A DNA stretch of 45,436 nt, from the IMG/VR virus record IMGVR_UViG_3300023281_000916, positions 1 through 45,436 of that record; one strand, given 5' to 3'. Positions 1-6,417 of this stretch are shown here, piece by piece (the first letter of the stretch is position 1; each line of letters begins with the position of its first letter). This DNA is from a virus. The translations under genes and the position numbers were made by a program. Below the pieces are notes generated by a model. That model was not told the DNA's origin. It made no database searches and saw only the letters and a list, made by a program, of their open reading frames with translations.

Positions 1-69
1 CCCTCGCACACCCATCTACTCCCAAACACCCATATAAAACTCCCAACACACAACCCCGACGGTTCTCTC
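1..69. repeat. Left copy of terminal overlap (circular junction)
   Basis: Bases 1-69 match 45368-45436. Bases 16-69 are identical (54 nt) and two mismatches lie at positions 12 and 15. A reading frame crosses the junction, so this is most simply the assembly overlap of a circular or terminally redundant genome. In the crossing frame, mismatch 12 is silent (Thr) and mismatch 15 changes His to Gln, as expected of strain variation. Confidence 0.9.
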
Positions 70-135
70 CGACCGACTAAACACCTAGCCGACGACTTAT
101 CCGTCATAATCCGTAGCATAAGTCATGCCAACTAA
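1..135 (+). CDS. C-terminal part of junction-spanning zinc-ribbon protein
   Basis: This is the 3' end of the gene that starts at 45089. The frame entering at base 1 is in phase with codon 94 of that gene. It reads through the 69-base overlap, adds 21 codons unique to the left end (70-132) and stops at TAA 133-135. The whole protein would be about 137 residues on the circular map. The stretch at 1-135 has no start codon of its own in this frame. The promoter for the next gene follows directly, so this gene is the last of its early block. Function is discussed under the N-terminal part. Confidence 0.75.
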   Translation, partial: PSHTHLLPNTHIKLPTHNPDGSLRPTKHLADDLSVIIRSISHAN

Positions 136-173
136 TCAACTTTGTCCGATCCAACTTTGATTACACATTTGTC

Positions 174-202
174 TTGCAAGTCGCGCCCACATCTATTATA
201 AT
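174..202 (+). promoter_or_regulatory. Sigma70-type promoter directly abutting an ATG
   Basis: TTGCAA (174-179), a 17-bp spacer and TATAAT (197-202). If the last base of the -10 is position -7, +1 falls on base 209, the A of the next ATG. The transcript would therefore be leaderless. No Shine-Dalgarno sequence is present. Confidence 0.7.
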
Positions 203-208
203 ACTACC

Positions 209-457
209 ATGCTTAGGAAATCCTTTCACACTTTCTTGCGATGCTGTCTAAAATCACGTCCCTCTCCACTTGCTGAGGTGAGTGGGGAGGGCGACGATTT
301 AGACCTTTGGGTAATAGGTTCCACTCACCCGCGCTACGGCACAGTTGGTGCTATGTCTTGTCAGGATGGTGAACCCATACGATTTTTCACCGACGAACAG
401 GGCACAGTCTCTGTCATACCTTTATCTCAACTACAATATGAACAGCGCAATCACTAA
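209..457 (+). CDS. Small hypothetical protein, probably leaderless mRNA
   Basis: An 82-residue protein I do not recognise. The N-terminus is basic and Cys-containing, and a mixed acidic/hydrophobic core follows (DLDLWVIG about residue 31, then RYGTVGAM and IRFFTDEQGTV), consistent with a small beta-rich fold. The ATG is chosen because it coincides with the predicted +1 of a good TTGCAA-17-TATAAT promoter. The gene stands alone between that promoter and a second promoter candidate at 475-503, so it is likely an immediate-early product made by host RNA polymerase. Nothing in the sequence indicates a specific activity. Small phage proteins in this position often target host functions, but that is inference only. 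Confidence 0.6.
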   Translation: MLRKSFHTFLRCCLKSRPSPLAEVSGEGDDLDLWVIGSTHPRYGTVGAMSCQDGEPIRFFTDEQGTVSVIPLSQLQYEQRNH

Positions 458-474
458 TATCATTCACTTTTTTC

Positions 475-503
475 TTGCCTTTTGCGAATCCTTATTTTAG
501 TAT
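475..503 (+). promoter_or_regulatory. Candidate sigma70-type promoter
   Basis: TTGCCT (475-480), a 17-bp spacer and TAGTAT (498-503). Predicted +1 is near 510, so the ATG at 504 would lie upstream of the transcript start. The promoter would drive the structured region 510-923 and the gene at 924. Confidence 0.5.
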
Positions 504-509
504 ATGAGT

Positions 510-923
510 TGTACAGTTAATCAGCGAATGATATTATTTATGAATCACACTCAAGATAAAGAACCCACGGATAAAACCGCTGTGGTACGCCATTGTGCAC
601 GCCGGATTCTTGAGTGTGATTTCACTTTCTTATCCCTCTTGCGAGTGTGTGTCCCTACTACGTACCACACACATGACAACTGCAACAAGGGTGGTGTAGC
701 AATAGACGCTACACCAAACTTTATGGTCAGGACATTTAATCAGATTAACACCTACCTAAACAGCAGGTTGTTATGGGTTAGATGTGACGCTACACTAGGA
801 CGTCCGTCGAGGTTGCTAGGCTCCCTGACCACCCTTTCACACGCGTGGAAACAGAGAAGTGAGTGCTCTGATCTACACTCACAAAACTGAGGATTAACAC
901 AACCCTCACCACATCAACACAAA
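510..923 (+). ncRNA. Structured leader or small RNA upstream of the 924 gene
   Basis: About 400 bases rich in inverted repeats: a 13-bp perfect repeat 543-555/609-621; stems 645-651/666-672, 693-700/708-715 (8 bp, 7-nt loop) and 859-865/876-882 (7 bp, 10-nt loop); and two copies of GACGCTACAC (705, 785). An open frame exists (504-890, + strand), but its start lies upstream of the predicted +1. Its translation (many Cys/His/Ser residues, no domain) looks unlike a conserved protein. I interpret the region as a long structured 5' leader or a non-coding RNA. A real 128-residue protein cannot be excluded. Confidence 0.4.
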
Positions 924-1553
924 ATGATAAACAAAATCCAACCATCACTCGGTCTTGAAGTAAACGTACCTGTACCTGAAACGGTAGCAGAGTTTGACCA
1001 GCTCGCAGGTAAAGAAGGTGCGTGTCTCGAAAACGCAACTAACAACGTAGTCTATCGTTCAATCCTAGCACAGTTCCGTCGACTCCTCGTCACCGTAGTT
1101 GAAGACATCTCTGGCATCAAACGTGAACTCGTTGACTCAGGAAAGACCAAGAAAGAAAAGAACGACGCAGGTGAAGAAGTGGACGTACCCGTCCTCGAAT
1201 TCGCACCGCAACACGCAACGGAAAAGAAGTACATCGAAGACGCTTGTCGCCAAACTGGCAAGTCTCTACGCGCACTTGTATCCATTGAAAAACAAGCCGA
1301 GATCGAAGCGCAACTCACATTCGACCCATCCGAACGTGAAGCTGGCTCAAAGAAAATCCCTGACTATGTAACCAACATTGTCAACAAGATCGTAGCGGCT
1401 GGTGTTGTAGAACAGGTCGCTTCAGACCTCTCAGCGGAACTCGAATACACCGTTGACCCAACCCCCGAAGGACTCGCTAAGGCAGTCCACGCTAACGAAC
1501 TCAAGAAAGCAGCCGCAAAAGGTGACGCATACATCGCCTCTGCAACTAGCTAA
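924..1553 (+). CDS. Hypothetical protein, probably abundant early product
   Basis: A 209-residue protein of unknown family. It is acidic and Ala/Val/Glu rich, with a charged KTKKEKNDAGEE stretch near residues 73-84 and a helical Ala/Lys-rich C-terminus (ANELKKAAAKGDAY). Codons end mostly in C or G, more strongly than in neighbouring genes, which suggests high expression. It is isolated, with a 400-base structured region upstream and a stable hairpin (1561-1603) immediately downstream. That is the layout of a separately controlled, abundant transcript. No catalytic motif, signal peptide or membrane segment is visible. A DNA-binding or scaffolding role in replication is possible but unsupported. 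The ATG has no Shine-Dalgarno; AACACAAA precedes it. Confidence 0.85.
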   Translation: MINKIQPSLGLEVNVPVPETVAEFDQLAGKEGACLENATNNVVYRSILAQFRRLLVTVVEDISGIKRELVDSGKTKKEKNDAGEEVDVPVLEFAPQHATEKKYIEDACRQTGKSLRALVSIEKQAEIEAQLTFDPSEREAGSKKIPDYVTNIVNKIVAAGVVEQVASDLSAELEYTVDPTPEGLAKAVHANELKKAAAKGDAYIASATS

Positions 1554-1560
1554 CCCACAC

Positions 1561-1603
1561 TGGAATACGACCCTTGGGCAATCCCGCCCTTGGGTCTATT
1601 CCA
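1561..1603 (+). terminator. Stable hairpin after the 924 gene
   Basis: Stem TGGAAT (1561-1566)/ATTCCA (1598-1603), GACCC (1569-1573)/GGGTC (1592-1596) and inner GGGC (1576-1579)/GCCC (1586-1589). No U tract follows, so this is not a standard intrinsic terminator. It may be partial, protective or switch-like. Its 3' arm (TTCCA) is shared with the dyad at 1600-1612, so the two structures exclude each other. Confidence 0.5.
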
Positions 1604-1612
1604 ACTCTTGGA
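1600..1612. promoter_or_regulatory. Dyad element TCCAA-CTC-TTGGA (site 1)
   Basis: A perfect match to the recurring TCCAA-N3-TTGGA dyad. It is followed by ACTAAC and lies 19 bases before the ATG at 1632. It is in the gap between uncoupled genes. Confidence 0.6.
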
Positions 1613-1631
1613 ACTAACAGCTTTCTTTCTC

Positions 1632-2165
1632 ATGGACATCACGCAACCACGCTTTAACCTCGACGCCTTTCGTCGCTATGAACCTTTCTTCCTACAATTT
1701 GTATCACAATATCCAAAGCCGTTACAAATCAACCCCGCACCCCTCGCAACTGAGACCTTCGCATGTCGCTGTCGAGACTCAGCCAAAGCATACATCTTTG
1801 CTGACTGGCCTTCCGACCTCAACCACTCTCGCTTCATTGAACTCTGGTCAGAATCTCAAGTCATAATCCGTGACTCCTACATCTTCATTGGTAACAAACA
1901 CGCTCTTCGTGAAATGGACTCAGCTACAGCAGACTCACTCGTCGGTGACATCGTCGAAGCAGGTGCCTCGGTTGACCTCAGTCAACAAACTGAAATCCTG
2001 CGTAGTCAAATCCTACACGCCATTGCAACCTTACTAACCCACGGTATCCTACAGCAAATGACAATTTCAGGTCTAACCTACGACCAAGCACACGAACACA
2101 TTGGAGACTCCAAGTACGACATAGAAATCTTACCAACCACTAACAATAAACTCCTGTTAATATGA
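1632..2165 (+). CDS. Hypothetical early protein
   Basis: A 177-residue protein, not recognised. I start it at ATG 1632 (MDITQPRF). The frame is open upstream to a TTG at 1590, but that start would lie inside the hairpin and dyad element. The protein has an aromatic N-terminal half (RRYEPFFLQFVSQYP), two nearby Cys (FACRC), and a central IRDSYIFIGNK segment. Helical stretches follow (QTEILRSQILHAIATLL about residue 122). No nucleotide-binding or catalytic motif is seen. It is the first gene of a coupled train, because its TGA overlaps the next ATG (ATGA). Confidence 0.8.
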   Translation: MDITQPRFNLDAFRRYEPFFLQFVSQYPKPLQINPAPLATETFACRCRDSAKAYIFADWPSDLNHSRFIELWSESQVIIRDSYIFIGNKHALREMDSATADSLVGDIVEAGASVDLSQQTEILRSQILHAIATLLTHGILQQMTISGLTYDQAHEHIGDSKYDIEILPTTNNKLLLI

Positions 2166-2377
2166 CAGCAAAACAACCTGTTCCACAACCACGTCACCCT
2201 GACGACAACCCTAAGAAGAACCCGTACGCACGACGCGAACGTCCAACATGGTTAATCAAAGAGAACCGTGGTAAACAATACCTAGTTCAAGAAGATACGC
2301 AAACCTACATTCGTTACTGGGGTATCCGTACATTCATATCTAACAATAAATACCACTTCAAACGGCATGGCTCATGA
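2162..2377 (+). CDS. Small basic hypothetical protein
   Basis: A 71-residue protein, strongly basic. A Pro/Lys/Arg-rich disordered N-terminus (about residues 1-27) is followed by a compact segment WLIKENRGKQYLVQEDTQTYIRYWGIRTFI, which resembles two or three beta strands. It could bind nucleic acid, but no named family is recognised. It overlaps the gene before and the gene after by ATGA, so translation is almost certainly coupled along the train from 1632. No Shine-Dalgarno is present. Confidence 0.75.
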   Translation: MTAKQPVPQPRHPDDNPKKNPYARRERPTWLIKENRGKQYLVQEDTQTYIRYWGIRTFISNNKYHFKRHGS

Positions 2378-2823
2378 ACGCAGAACAACGCAATAAACTT
2401 TTCTCAGACCTTACCGTCACTGAACTCTCTCTAATGCACCTTAAAGGACACGCATACTCAGGTGACCATGATGTTCTATCGAACTTCAAACGGAATGCAG
2501 AACGCCTTGGCCTCACACCATTCCAAGTCCTCCAAGTCTACATGAACAAACACTTCGATTCAATCAACCAAGCAATAGCTGACAACCCAGACTACCCTGT
2601 TGACCGCTCCGAGGACTTCACATCACGCATCAATGACGCACGTAACTACCTCGGCCTACTTCACTGTCTCATGGTTGACCTCGCGCCAACAGCACGTATG
2701 ACAGCAACGGAAATAGACTCTGCCGATAGACAACGACAATTTACACCCGATGACTCTTTAGACAAACTCAACAAACACTTATCGCAATCGCACGACGACA
2801 CACCTAACCAACCATCAATATGA
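2374..2823 (+). CDS. Putative DUF1599-like nucleotide-metabolism protein
   Basis: A 149-residue mostly helical protein. Residues about 35-105 carry the pattern NFKRNAERLGLTPFQVLQVYMNKH, then SRINDARNYLGLLHCLM. This resembles a widespread small phage family (nucleotide-modification-associated, DUF1599-like, related to all-alpha NTP pyrophosphatases). The expected order is F...G-t-p-x-V...KH...I-D-a-x-N-Y-l-x-L-l. Assignment is from memory of that signature and needs a profile search. The C-terminal 40 residues are polar and probably disordered. It is coupled by ATGA overlaps on both sides. A role in dNTP supply or pool cleaning would fit the MazG-like gene at 13089. Confidence 0.6.
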   Translation: MNAEQRNKLFSDLTVTELSLMHLKGHAYSGDHDVLSNFKRNAERLGLTPFQVLQVYMNKHFDSINQAIADNPDYPVDRSEDFTSRINDARNYLGLLHCLMVDLAPTARMTATEIDSADRQRQFTPDDSLDKLNKHLSQSHDDTPNQPSI

Positions 2824-3221
2824 GCACAATGACAGCTAAAGTCTTTCAGTCTACTCAAGACCTACAAGGCACACCAATCAATCCATACCACGAAGAGCCA
2901 GACAAAATCCGTCTCTCCGCTGACGTTTCTACCGCCCACCGTCGTCAGATAGGCTCAGTCGTACCAGACCGAGGCATCCTATCCGACTGTCTCACCGCAT
3001 TCATCTTCTCAATCGTACACGACATCGAAGCCCACAACCTTAATCACTACTCACCAGACAATGAACGAAAACTTAGACAACTTATCGCCAGACGCACCTC
3101 TCTTGAACTTAATACAACAACCGATGGAGGAAATGTCACCCGAAGACCTGCAAGACCATCTAAGAAAACTGCGAGAAGCGTCAGCAAACGGGCAACAACT
3201 AAGAAAACAAGTGGGCGGTAA
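2820..3221 (+). CDS. Hypothetical protein with basic tail
   Basis: A 133-residue protein of unknown family. Residues about 1-95 look globular (SDCLTAFIFSIVHDIEAHNL, then a charged ERKLRQLIARR helix). The last 35 residues are rich in Arg/Lys/Thr/Ser and resemble a histone-like or nucleic-acid-binding tail. It starts at an ATGA overlap with the previous stop; ATG 2829 is an alternative. Its last 161 bases overlap the gene at 3061 in another frame, and both frames look coding. The basic tail may therefore be the constrained product of that overlap. Confidence 0.7.
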   Translation: MSTMTAKVFQSTQDLQGTPINPYHEEPDKIRLSADVSTAHRRQIGSVVPDRGILSDCLTAFIFSIVHDIEAHNLNHYSPDNERKLRQLIARRTSLELNTTTDGGNVTRRPARPSKKTARSVSKRATTKKTSGR

Positions 3222-3321
3222 GAAGACTGGGTCACGCACTAAGAAACCTGTATCCGAAACCGCCAAGGCTAAGAAGTCACAACAAATGGAATCAGATTAT
3301 CTAACCAAGTACACATCCTAA
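3061..3321 (+). CDS. Small hypothetical protein overlapping its neighbour
   Basis: An 86-residue protein with an amphipathic helix MSPEDLQDHLRKLREAS (residues about 25-41), a basic Lys/Thr/Ser-rich linker, and the ending SDYLTKYTS. The helix is typical of real small phage proteins. The frame extends past the stop of the 2820 frame by 100 bases, almost to the next gene. Within the overlap it uses codons (AGA, CTG, CGA, GGG) that are less common in neighbouring genes, as expected for dual coding. The C-terminus resembles that of the 43805 protein (SEYLNKYIT). Function is unknown. Confidence 0.65.
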   Translation: MNENLDNLSPDAPLLNLIQQPMEEMSPEDLQDHLRKLREASANGQQLRKQVGGKKTGSRTKKPVSETAKAKKSQQMESDYLTKYTS

Positions 3322-3323
3322 CC

Positions 3324-4370
3324 ATGTACGACCCTAACACAGCCATGCCTCTCCCTCTTGTCGACGGAGAAGTACTCACCATAGACAACTCCTCGCTCAG
3401 CACATTCGAGCAATGTTCCCGTCAATCCCAGTACCTCCTCATCCACAGACGAGAAAAGAACATTGAACGTGTGCCCCTCGTCTTCGGTCGCATCATGCAC
3501 GAAGCTCTGGAAGTACGTTACCGCTCACCCAAACGTATGGCTGACGAAGACCTAACCCAAGACATGGTTAACAACCTAGTCGAAGCCTTCACCCTCTGGT
3601 CACCACCCGATGGCGACTTCCGTAACCTAGAACAAGCAGCCGAGTGCATGGTGCGTTACAACAAACACTACCCAATCGAACCATTCACAGTATGCACCGT
3701 TGACAACTGCAACGACGACAACAAAGCAGTCGAACTCCCATTCTGTCTCCCTCTAATGGAACTACCCATAAACCAAGACGTTAACATCCTAAACCTAACC
3801 GATGGAACAACACAAATCAAACACATCAAGACGCTCCCGATCCTATGGACTGGGCGTATCGACCTCCTCATCCGTGACGGAGACGACAACCATTTCGTCT
3901 TTGATCATAAGACCTCTTCCCAAGGTGGCGCAACTATCTTTGACGAGTACGTCAACTCAAACCAGTTCAAAGGCTACGTCTGGGCGGGTCAGAAACTTAT
4001 CACTCACCCTATCATTGGTGCGTATGTTAACATTCTCGTTAATCGCAAGCCGAACAAGCAAGGGTTTTCAATTGACTTTCTTCGTCAACCTGTCTACTAC
4101 TCTCCCGAACAAATCGTCGAGTGGGAACAAAACGTAATGCACATGATCTCGGACTTCTTACACAACTACCTCCGAGGTTACTTCCCTATGCAAACCATAT
4201 GGTGCAAGGGTAAATTCGGACGCTGTCAGTTCTTCGACATCTGTTCAATGCGCACCGACCCTCAACGCCAGATCATGATAGACTCACCCGAGTACCGTGA
4301 CTGGACTTGGAACCCTGTAGACCAAGACGAATCCGCAGTAGTCAACGAAGCTAAACCATACATACCATGA
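3324..4370 (+). CDS. RecB/Cas4-like PD-(D/E)XK nuclease, probable Fe-S
   Basis: A 348-residue nuclease of the PDDEXK_1 type. Visible motifs are His59 in GRIMHEAL, Asp180 in TGRIDLL, Asp194-X-Lys196 in FDHKTSS, and Gln214-X3-Tyr218 in QFKGYVW. These are the canonical catalytic set for RecB/AddB/Cas4-type nucleases. Cys31, Cys294, Cys301 and Cys307 are placed like the four Cys that hold a [4Fe-4S] cluster in AddB/Cas4 proteins, one N-terminal and three C-terminal. It lies just upstream of the Sak4-like ATPase and the ssDNA-binding protein. Together they would form a recombination/replication-repair module that resects DNA ends. It starts 2 bases after the previous stop. A role in host DNA breakdown is an alternative. 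Confidence 0.85.
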   Translation: MYDPNTAMPLPLVDGEVLTIDNSSLSTFEQCSRQSQYLLIHRREKNIERVPLVFGRIMHEALEVRYRSPKRMADEDLTQDMVNNLVEAFTLWSPPDGDFRNLEQAAECMVRYNKHYPIEPFTVCTVDNCNDDNKAVELPFCLPLMELPINQDVNILNLTDGTTQIKHIKTLPILWTGRIDLLIRDGDDNHFVFDHKTSSQGGATIFDEYVNSNQFKGYVWAGQKLITHPIIGAYVNILVNRKPNKQGFSIDFLRQPVYYSPEQIVEWEQNVMHMISDFLHNYLRGYFPMQTIWCKGKFGRCQFFDICSMRTDPQRQIMIDSPEYRDWTWNPVDQDESAVVNEAKPYIP

Positions 4371-4573
4371 GCAAGACATATTTCCCAGACCTACTCATAG
4401 CAGTAGCTAAGGACACTAAACAAATTTGTGATTCACATGTCTGGTATATAGAAGAACAGCTTGAACACCCATTAGGATATAAGGTTACCATTGCTAACGA
4501 ACACGGCTATGAATACAAAGACATCATACCACATTCCGCTATTTACACTTATCTAGCTAACCTCAAATCCTAA
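4367..4573 (+). CDS. Small hypothetical protein
   Basis: A 68-residue protein without a recognised family. It has a hydrophobic N-terminal segment (DLLIAVAK) and an acidic-aromatic core (SHVWYIEEQLEHPLGYKVTIANEHGYEYKDIIP), suggesting a small beta sheet. ATG 4367 overlaps the nuclease stop (ATGA), so it is translated by coupling. It ends the coupled train that began at 1632. The next gene is separated by 27 bases containing dyad site 2. Confidence 0.7.
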   Translation: MSKTYFPDLLIAVAKDTKQICDSHVWYIEEQLEHPLGYKVTIANEHGYEYKDIIPHSAIYTYLANLKS

Positions 4574-4577
4574 CCCA

Positions 4578-4590
4578 TCCAACCATTGGA
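4578..4590. promoter_or_regulatory. Dyad element TCCAA-CCA-TTGGA (site 2)
   Basis: A perfect dyad in the 27-base gap. It is followed by ACTAACTCAT and then ATG 4601. The sequence from ATTGGAACTAAC through ATGCCAGAACA is almost repeated at site 3 (8152-8176). Confidence 0.65.
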
Positions 4591-4600
4591 ACTAACTCAT

Positions 4601-4846
4601 ATGCCAGAACAGAAACTTATGCTCGAAGGAGAGATTGTAACACAAAAGATCCTTCAAGACCTAGAGCTTGCTACTTGTATCGTGTGCAAACTCAGGTTCG
4701 ACCTCGGAGACGACAAATCTCTTACCGCTATTCAACAAGATCATCCCATCTTAGTGTCAGCAGTCTACAGTAAACTACAACACCAACCCATGCGTAAGGT
4801 AACAGACCATAAAGCCTTATGTCTCCAACTCAAACCAGCTAAGTAA
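4601..4846 (+). CDS. Small hypothetical protein with CxxC
   Basis: An 81-residue protein beginning MPEQKLMLEGEIV. An in-frame TTG at 4586 exists, but it is part of the dyad element, so ATG 4601 is preferred. Cys residues occur as CIVC (about residues 26-29) and a single Cys in HKALCLQLK near the end, which could contribute to metal binding. No family is recognised. The stop overlaps the ATG of the Sak4-like ATPase (TAATG), so the two are coupled and may work together in recombination. Confidence 0.7.
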   Translation: MPEQKLMLEGEIVTQKILQDLELATCIVCKLRFDLGDDKSLTAIQQDHPILVSAVYSKLQHQPMRKVTDHKALCLQLKPAK

Positions 4847-5595
4847 TGAAAGACTCCTCCGCATATAAACTCTCCTCCAACTTCGGCTTGCTCCTTATTG
4901 GTACACCCAAGTCCGGCAAGACCTGTCTCCAATTCGCTTTCCCTAACCCAGCTATCCTTGACTGTGACCACAACCTAGACGGTGCACTCCGTTGGGCTGG
5001 CTCACCACCCTTCGTCTATGTAGACCCACACGAATCCGAACCCCACGCACGCTGGACAACTGCCATGACATTCATGAAGGACGCCATAGCCGACCCTTCC
5101 GTCTCCACCATTATAATAGACGGACTCTCTCACCTGTCAAACTTCCTACAAGACTCCATCATTCACTCAGCCAAAGCTTCCACGGAACGTCAGAACACCG
5201 TAGCAGGTGACGCTGTCATGAACATGTCATACTGGAGACCCTTCCAAGTACGTATGACCCAGCTAGTCATGGAAGCTCGTGCCTCTGGTAAAATCTTCAT
5301 ATGCACATGCCACGAAGAACTTGTAACCGACGAGAAGTCTGGCGCCACCGTCGCTTACCGACCTATGATACCTGGTTCACTAAAGAACAACCTTTCTGGT
5401 CTGTTCTCCGACGTATGGCGAACCGAACTCAAGACCATCGGAGATAAGACAGACTACCTACTACGCGTCGCGCCACGTAACCTCCATCAAATAGGTAATT
5501 CACTCGGCATGAAAGAATCAACCTTGAATCTCACTGGACTCAAACCATCTGAAGTCTGGACTAAACATCTAGCGGCCTACTTCAAGACCGCATAA
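4846..5595 (+). CDS. Sak4-like RecA-fold ATPase (phage nucleotide-binding protein)
   Basis: A 249-residue P-loop ATPase. The Walker A motif is GTPKSGKT (residues 19-26). An acidic segment LDCDHNLDGALRW follows, and the Walker B region is STIIIDGLSHL (Asp92). Length and motif order match the AAA_24/Sak4 group of phage single-strand annealing and recombination ATPases, which load onto ssDNA with a cognate SSB. It is flanked upstream by a RecB/Cas4-like nuclease and downstream by a probable ssDNA-binding protein, the usual Sak4 neighbourhood. It starts at a TAATG overlap. Confidence 0.85.
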   Translation: MKDSSAYKLSSNFGLLLIGTPKSGKTCLQFAFPNPAILDCDHNLDGALRWAGSPPFVYVDPHESEPHARWTTAMTFMKDAIADPSVSTIIIDGLSHLSNFLQDSIIHSAKASTERQNTVAGDAVMNMSYWRPFQVRMTQLVMEARASGKIFICTCHEELVTDEKSGATVAYRPMIPGSLKNNLSGLFSDVWRTELKTIGDKTDYLLRVAPRNLHQIGNSLGMKESTLNLTGLKPSEVWTKHLAAYFKTA

Positions 5596-5618
5596 GTAAA
5601 ACACCAACACACATATAT

Positions 5619-6092
5619 ATGTCAGAAGAAGAAGTAAACTCGGACGCCCTGAACGCAGTTTGGGACGACCTCGCTAACACAGACCTGAACGCGATCGACA
5701 CCTCTCGGCCTGTTCTTGCACCTGGAACCTATGAGTTCTTAGTCAAGGACGTCAAGAAGGACGAATCCCGCAAGGGTACACCATGCCTCTCGATGCAACT
5801 CCTGTTGCAAGCAGAAGCACAGACCGTGGACGGAAAGACACTAGCCATAGGCTCAGTCACCGTGTTCCATAAAATCTGGCTCGTCACCACAGAAAAGTAC
5901 GACTACAAACAAGACCTCGCCCGCTTCATGGACGCAGTTCTTGGCAGTCGTCACTGGGACCCAACGCTCGAAGCCTACAAAGGACAGACACTCACTGCTG
6001 TCACTGGCGTTGAGAACTCCACGAACCCAGAGACTGGCGAATCCTACCCACCGCGTGAGCAGATCAAACGGCTCATAAAGAAGGCAGCCTAA
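5619..6092 (+). CDS. Probable single-stranded DNA-binding protein (DUF669-like)
   Basis: A 157-residue protein. After an acidic N-terminus it has PVLAPGTYEFLVKDVKKDES (about residues 30-50), LSMQLLLQAE and KIWLVTTEKYDYKQDLARFM. The pattern of APGTYEF..., beta strands and a late LARFMDAVLG helix matches the DUF669/SSB-like proteins encoded beside Sak4-like ATPases. It likely coats ssDNA during replication and recombination. It starts after a 23-base A/C-rich gap with no Shine-Dalgarno and no dyad. A strong hairpin (6103-6130) follows the stop, as after the other presumably abundant early protein. Confidence 0.65.
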   Translation: MSEEEVNSDALNAVWDDLANTDLNAIDTSRPVLAPGTYEFLVKDVKKDESRKGTPCLSMQLLLQAEAQTVDGKTLAIGSVTVFHKIWLVTTEKYDYKQDLARFMDAVLGSRHWDPTLEAYKGQTLTAVTGVENSTNPETGESYPPREQIKRLIKKAA

Positions 6093-6102
6093 CCAAACGC
6101 AT

Positions 6103-6130
6103 CCTCGTCACGGTTCTAACCCGTGCGAGG
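6103..6130 (+). terminator. Strong hairpin after the SSB-like gene
   Basis: Arms 6103-6113 (CCTCGTCACGG) and 6121-6130 (CCGTGCGAGG): ten base pairs with one bulged T and a 7-base loop. No U run follows, so full intrinsic termination is unlikely. A 3'-protecting or processing element for the upstream mRNA is as plausible. Confidence 0.45.
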
Positions 6131-6144
6131 TATGCCTACCCACC

Positions 6145-6417
6145 ATGACAGACATACACATCACAGCGCACCGCAACTCTATCAAGGTCTCATCAGGACG
6201 ATACTTCGTCTTACTCAACCTACACATTTGGTCAACAGCTACAATGATTCAATACCGTTGGGAAGTAGACACCGACCACGGAGTACCAAACATACAATGC
6301 GAAGACTTAGAAGACGCATACGAAACAGCACTCGCTCACCTTTACATCATGCAGTCGCAAGCATGGGCAAACCCACAACCAACCATACCAACAAATGTCC
6401 CAAATAAAAATCTCTGA
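6145..6417 (+). CDS. Small hypothetical protein
   Basis: A 90-residue protein of unknown family. The N-terminus has alternating strands (TDIHITAHRNSIKVSSGRYFVLLNLHIWS). Next come a short acidic stretch (CEDLEDAYETALAHLYIMQ) that should be helical and a Pro-rich tail. Start ATG 6145 is the first after the hairpin. The stop overlaps the ParB-methyltransferase start by 23 bases, so the two may be coupled. A competing frame (6123-6407) gives a His/Arg/Pro-rich translation typical of a shadow. Confidence 0.65.
   Translation: MTDIHITAHRNSIKVSSGRYFVLLNLHIWSTATMIQYRWEVDTDHGVPNIQCEDLEDAYETALAHLYIMQSQAWANPQPTIPTNVPNKNL

Noticed and set aside
504-890. 128-residue protein frame on the + strand
   Set aside because: Its ATG lies upstream of the predicted transcript start. 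The region is dominated by inverted repeats and the composition is not protein-like. I list it as structured RNA instead.
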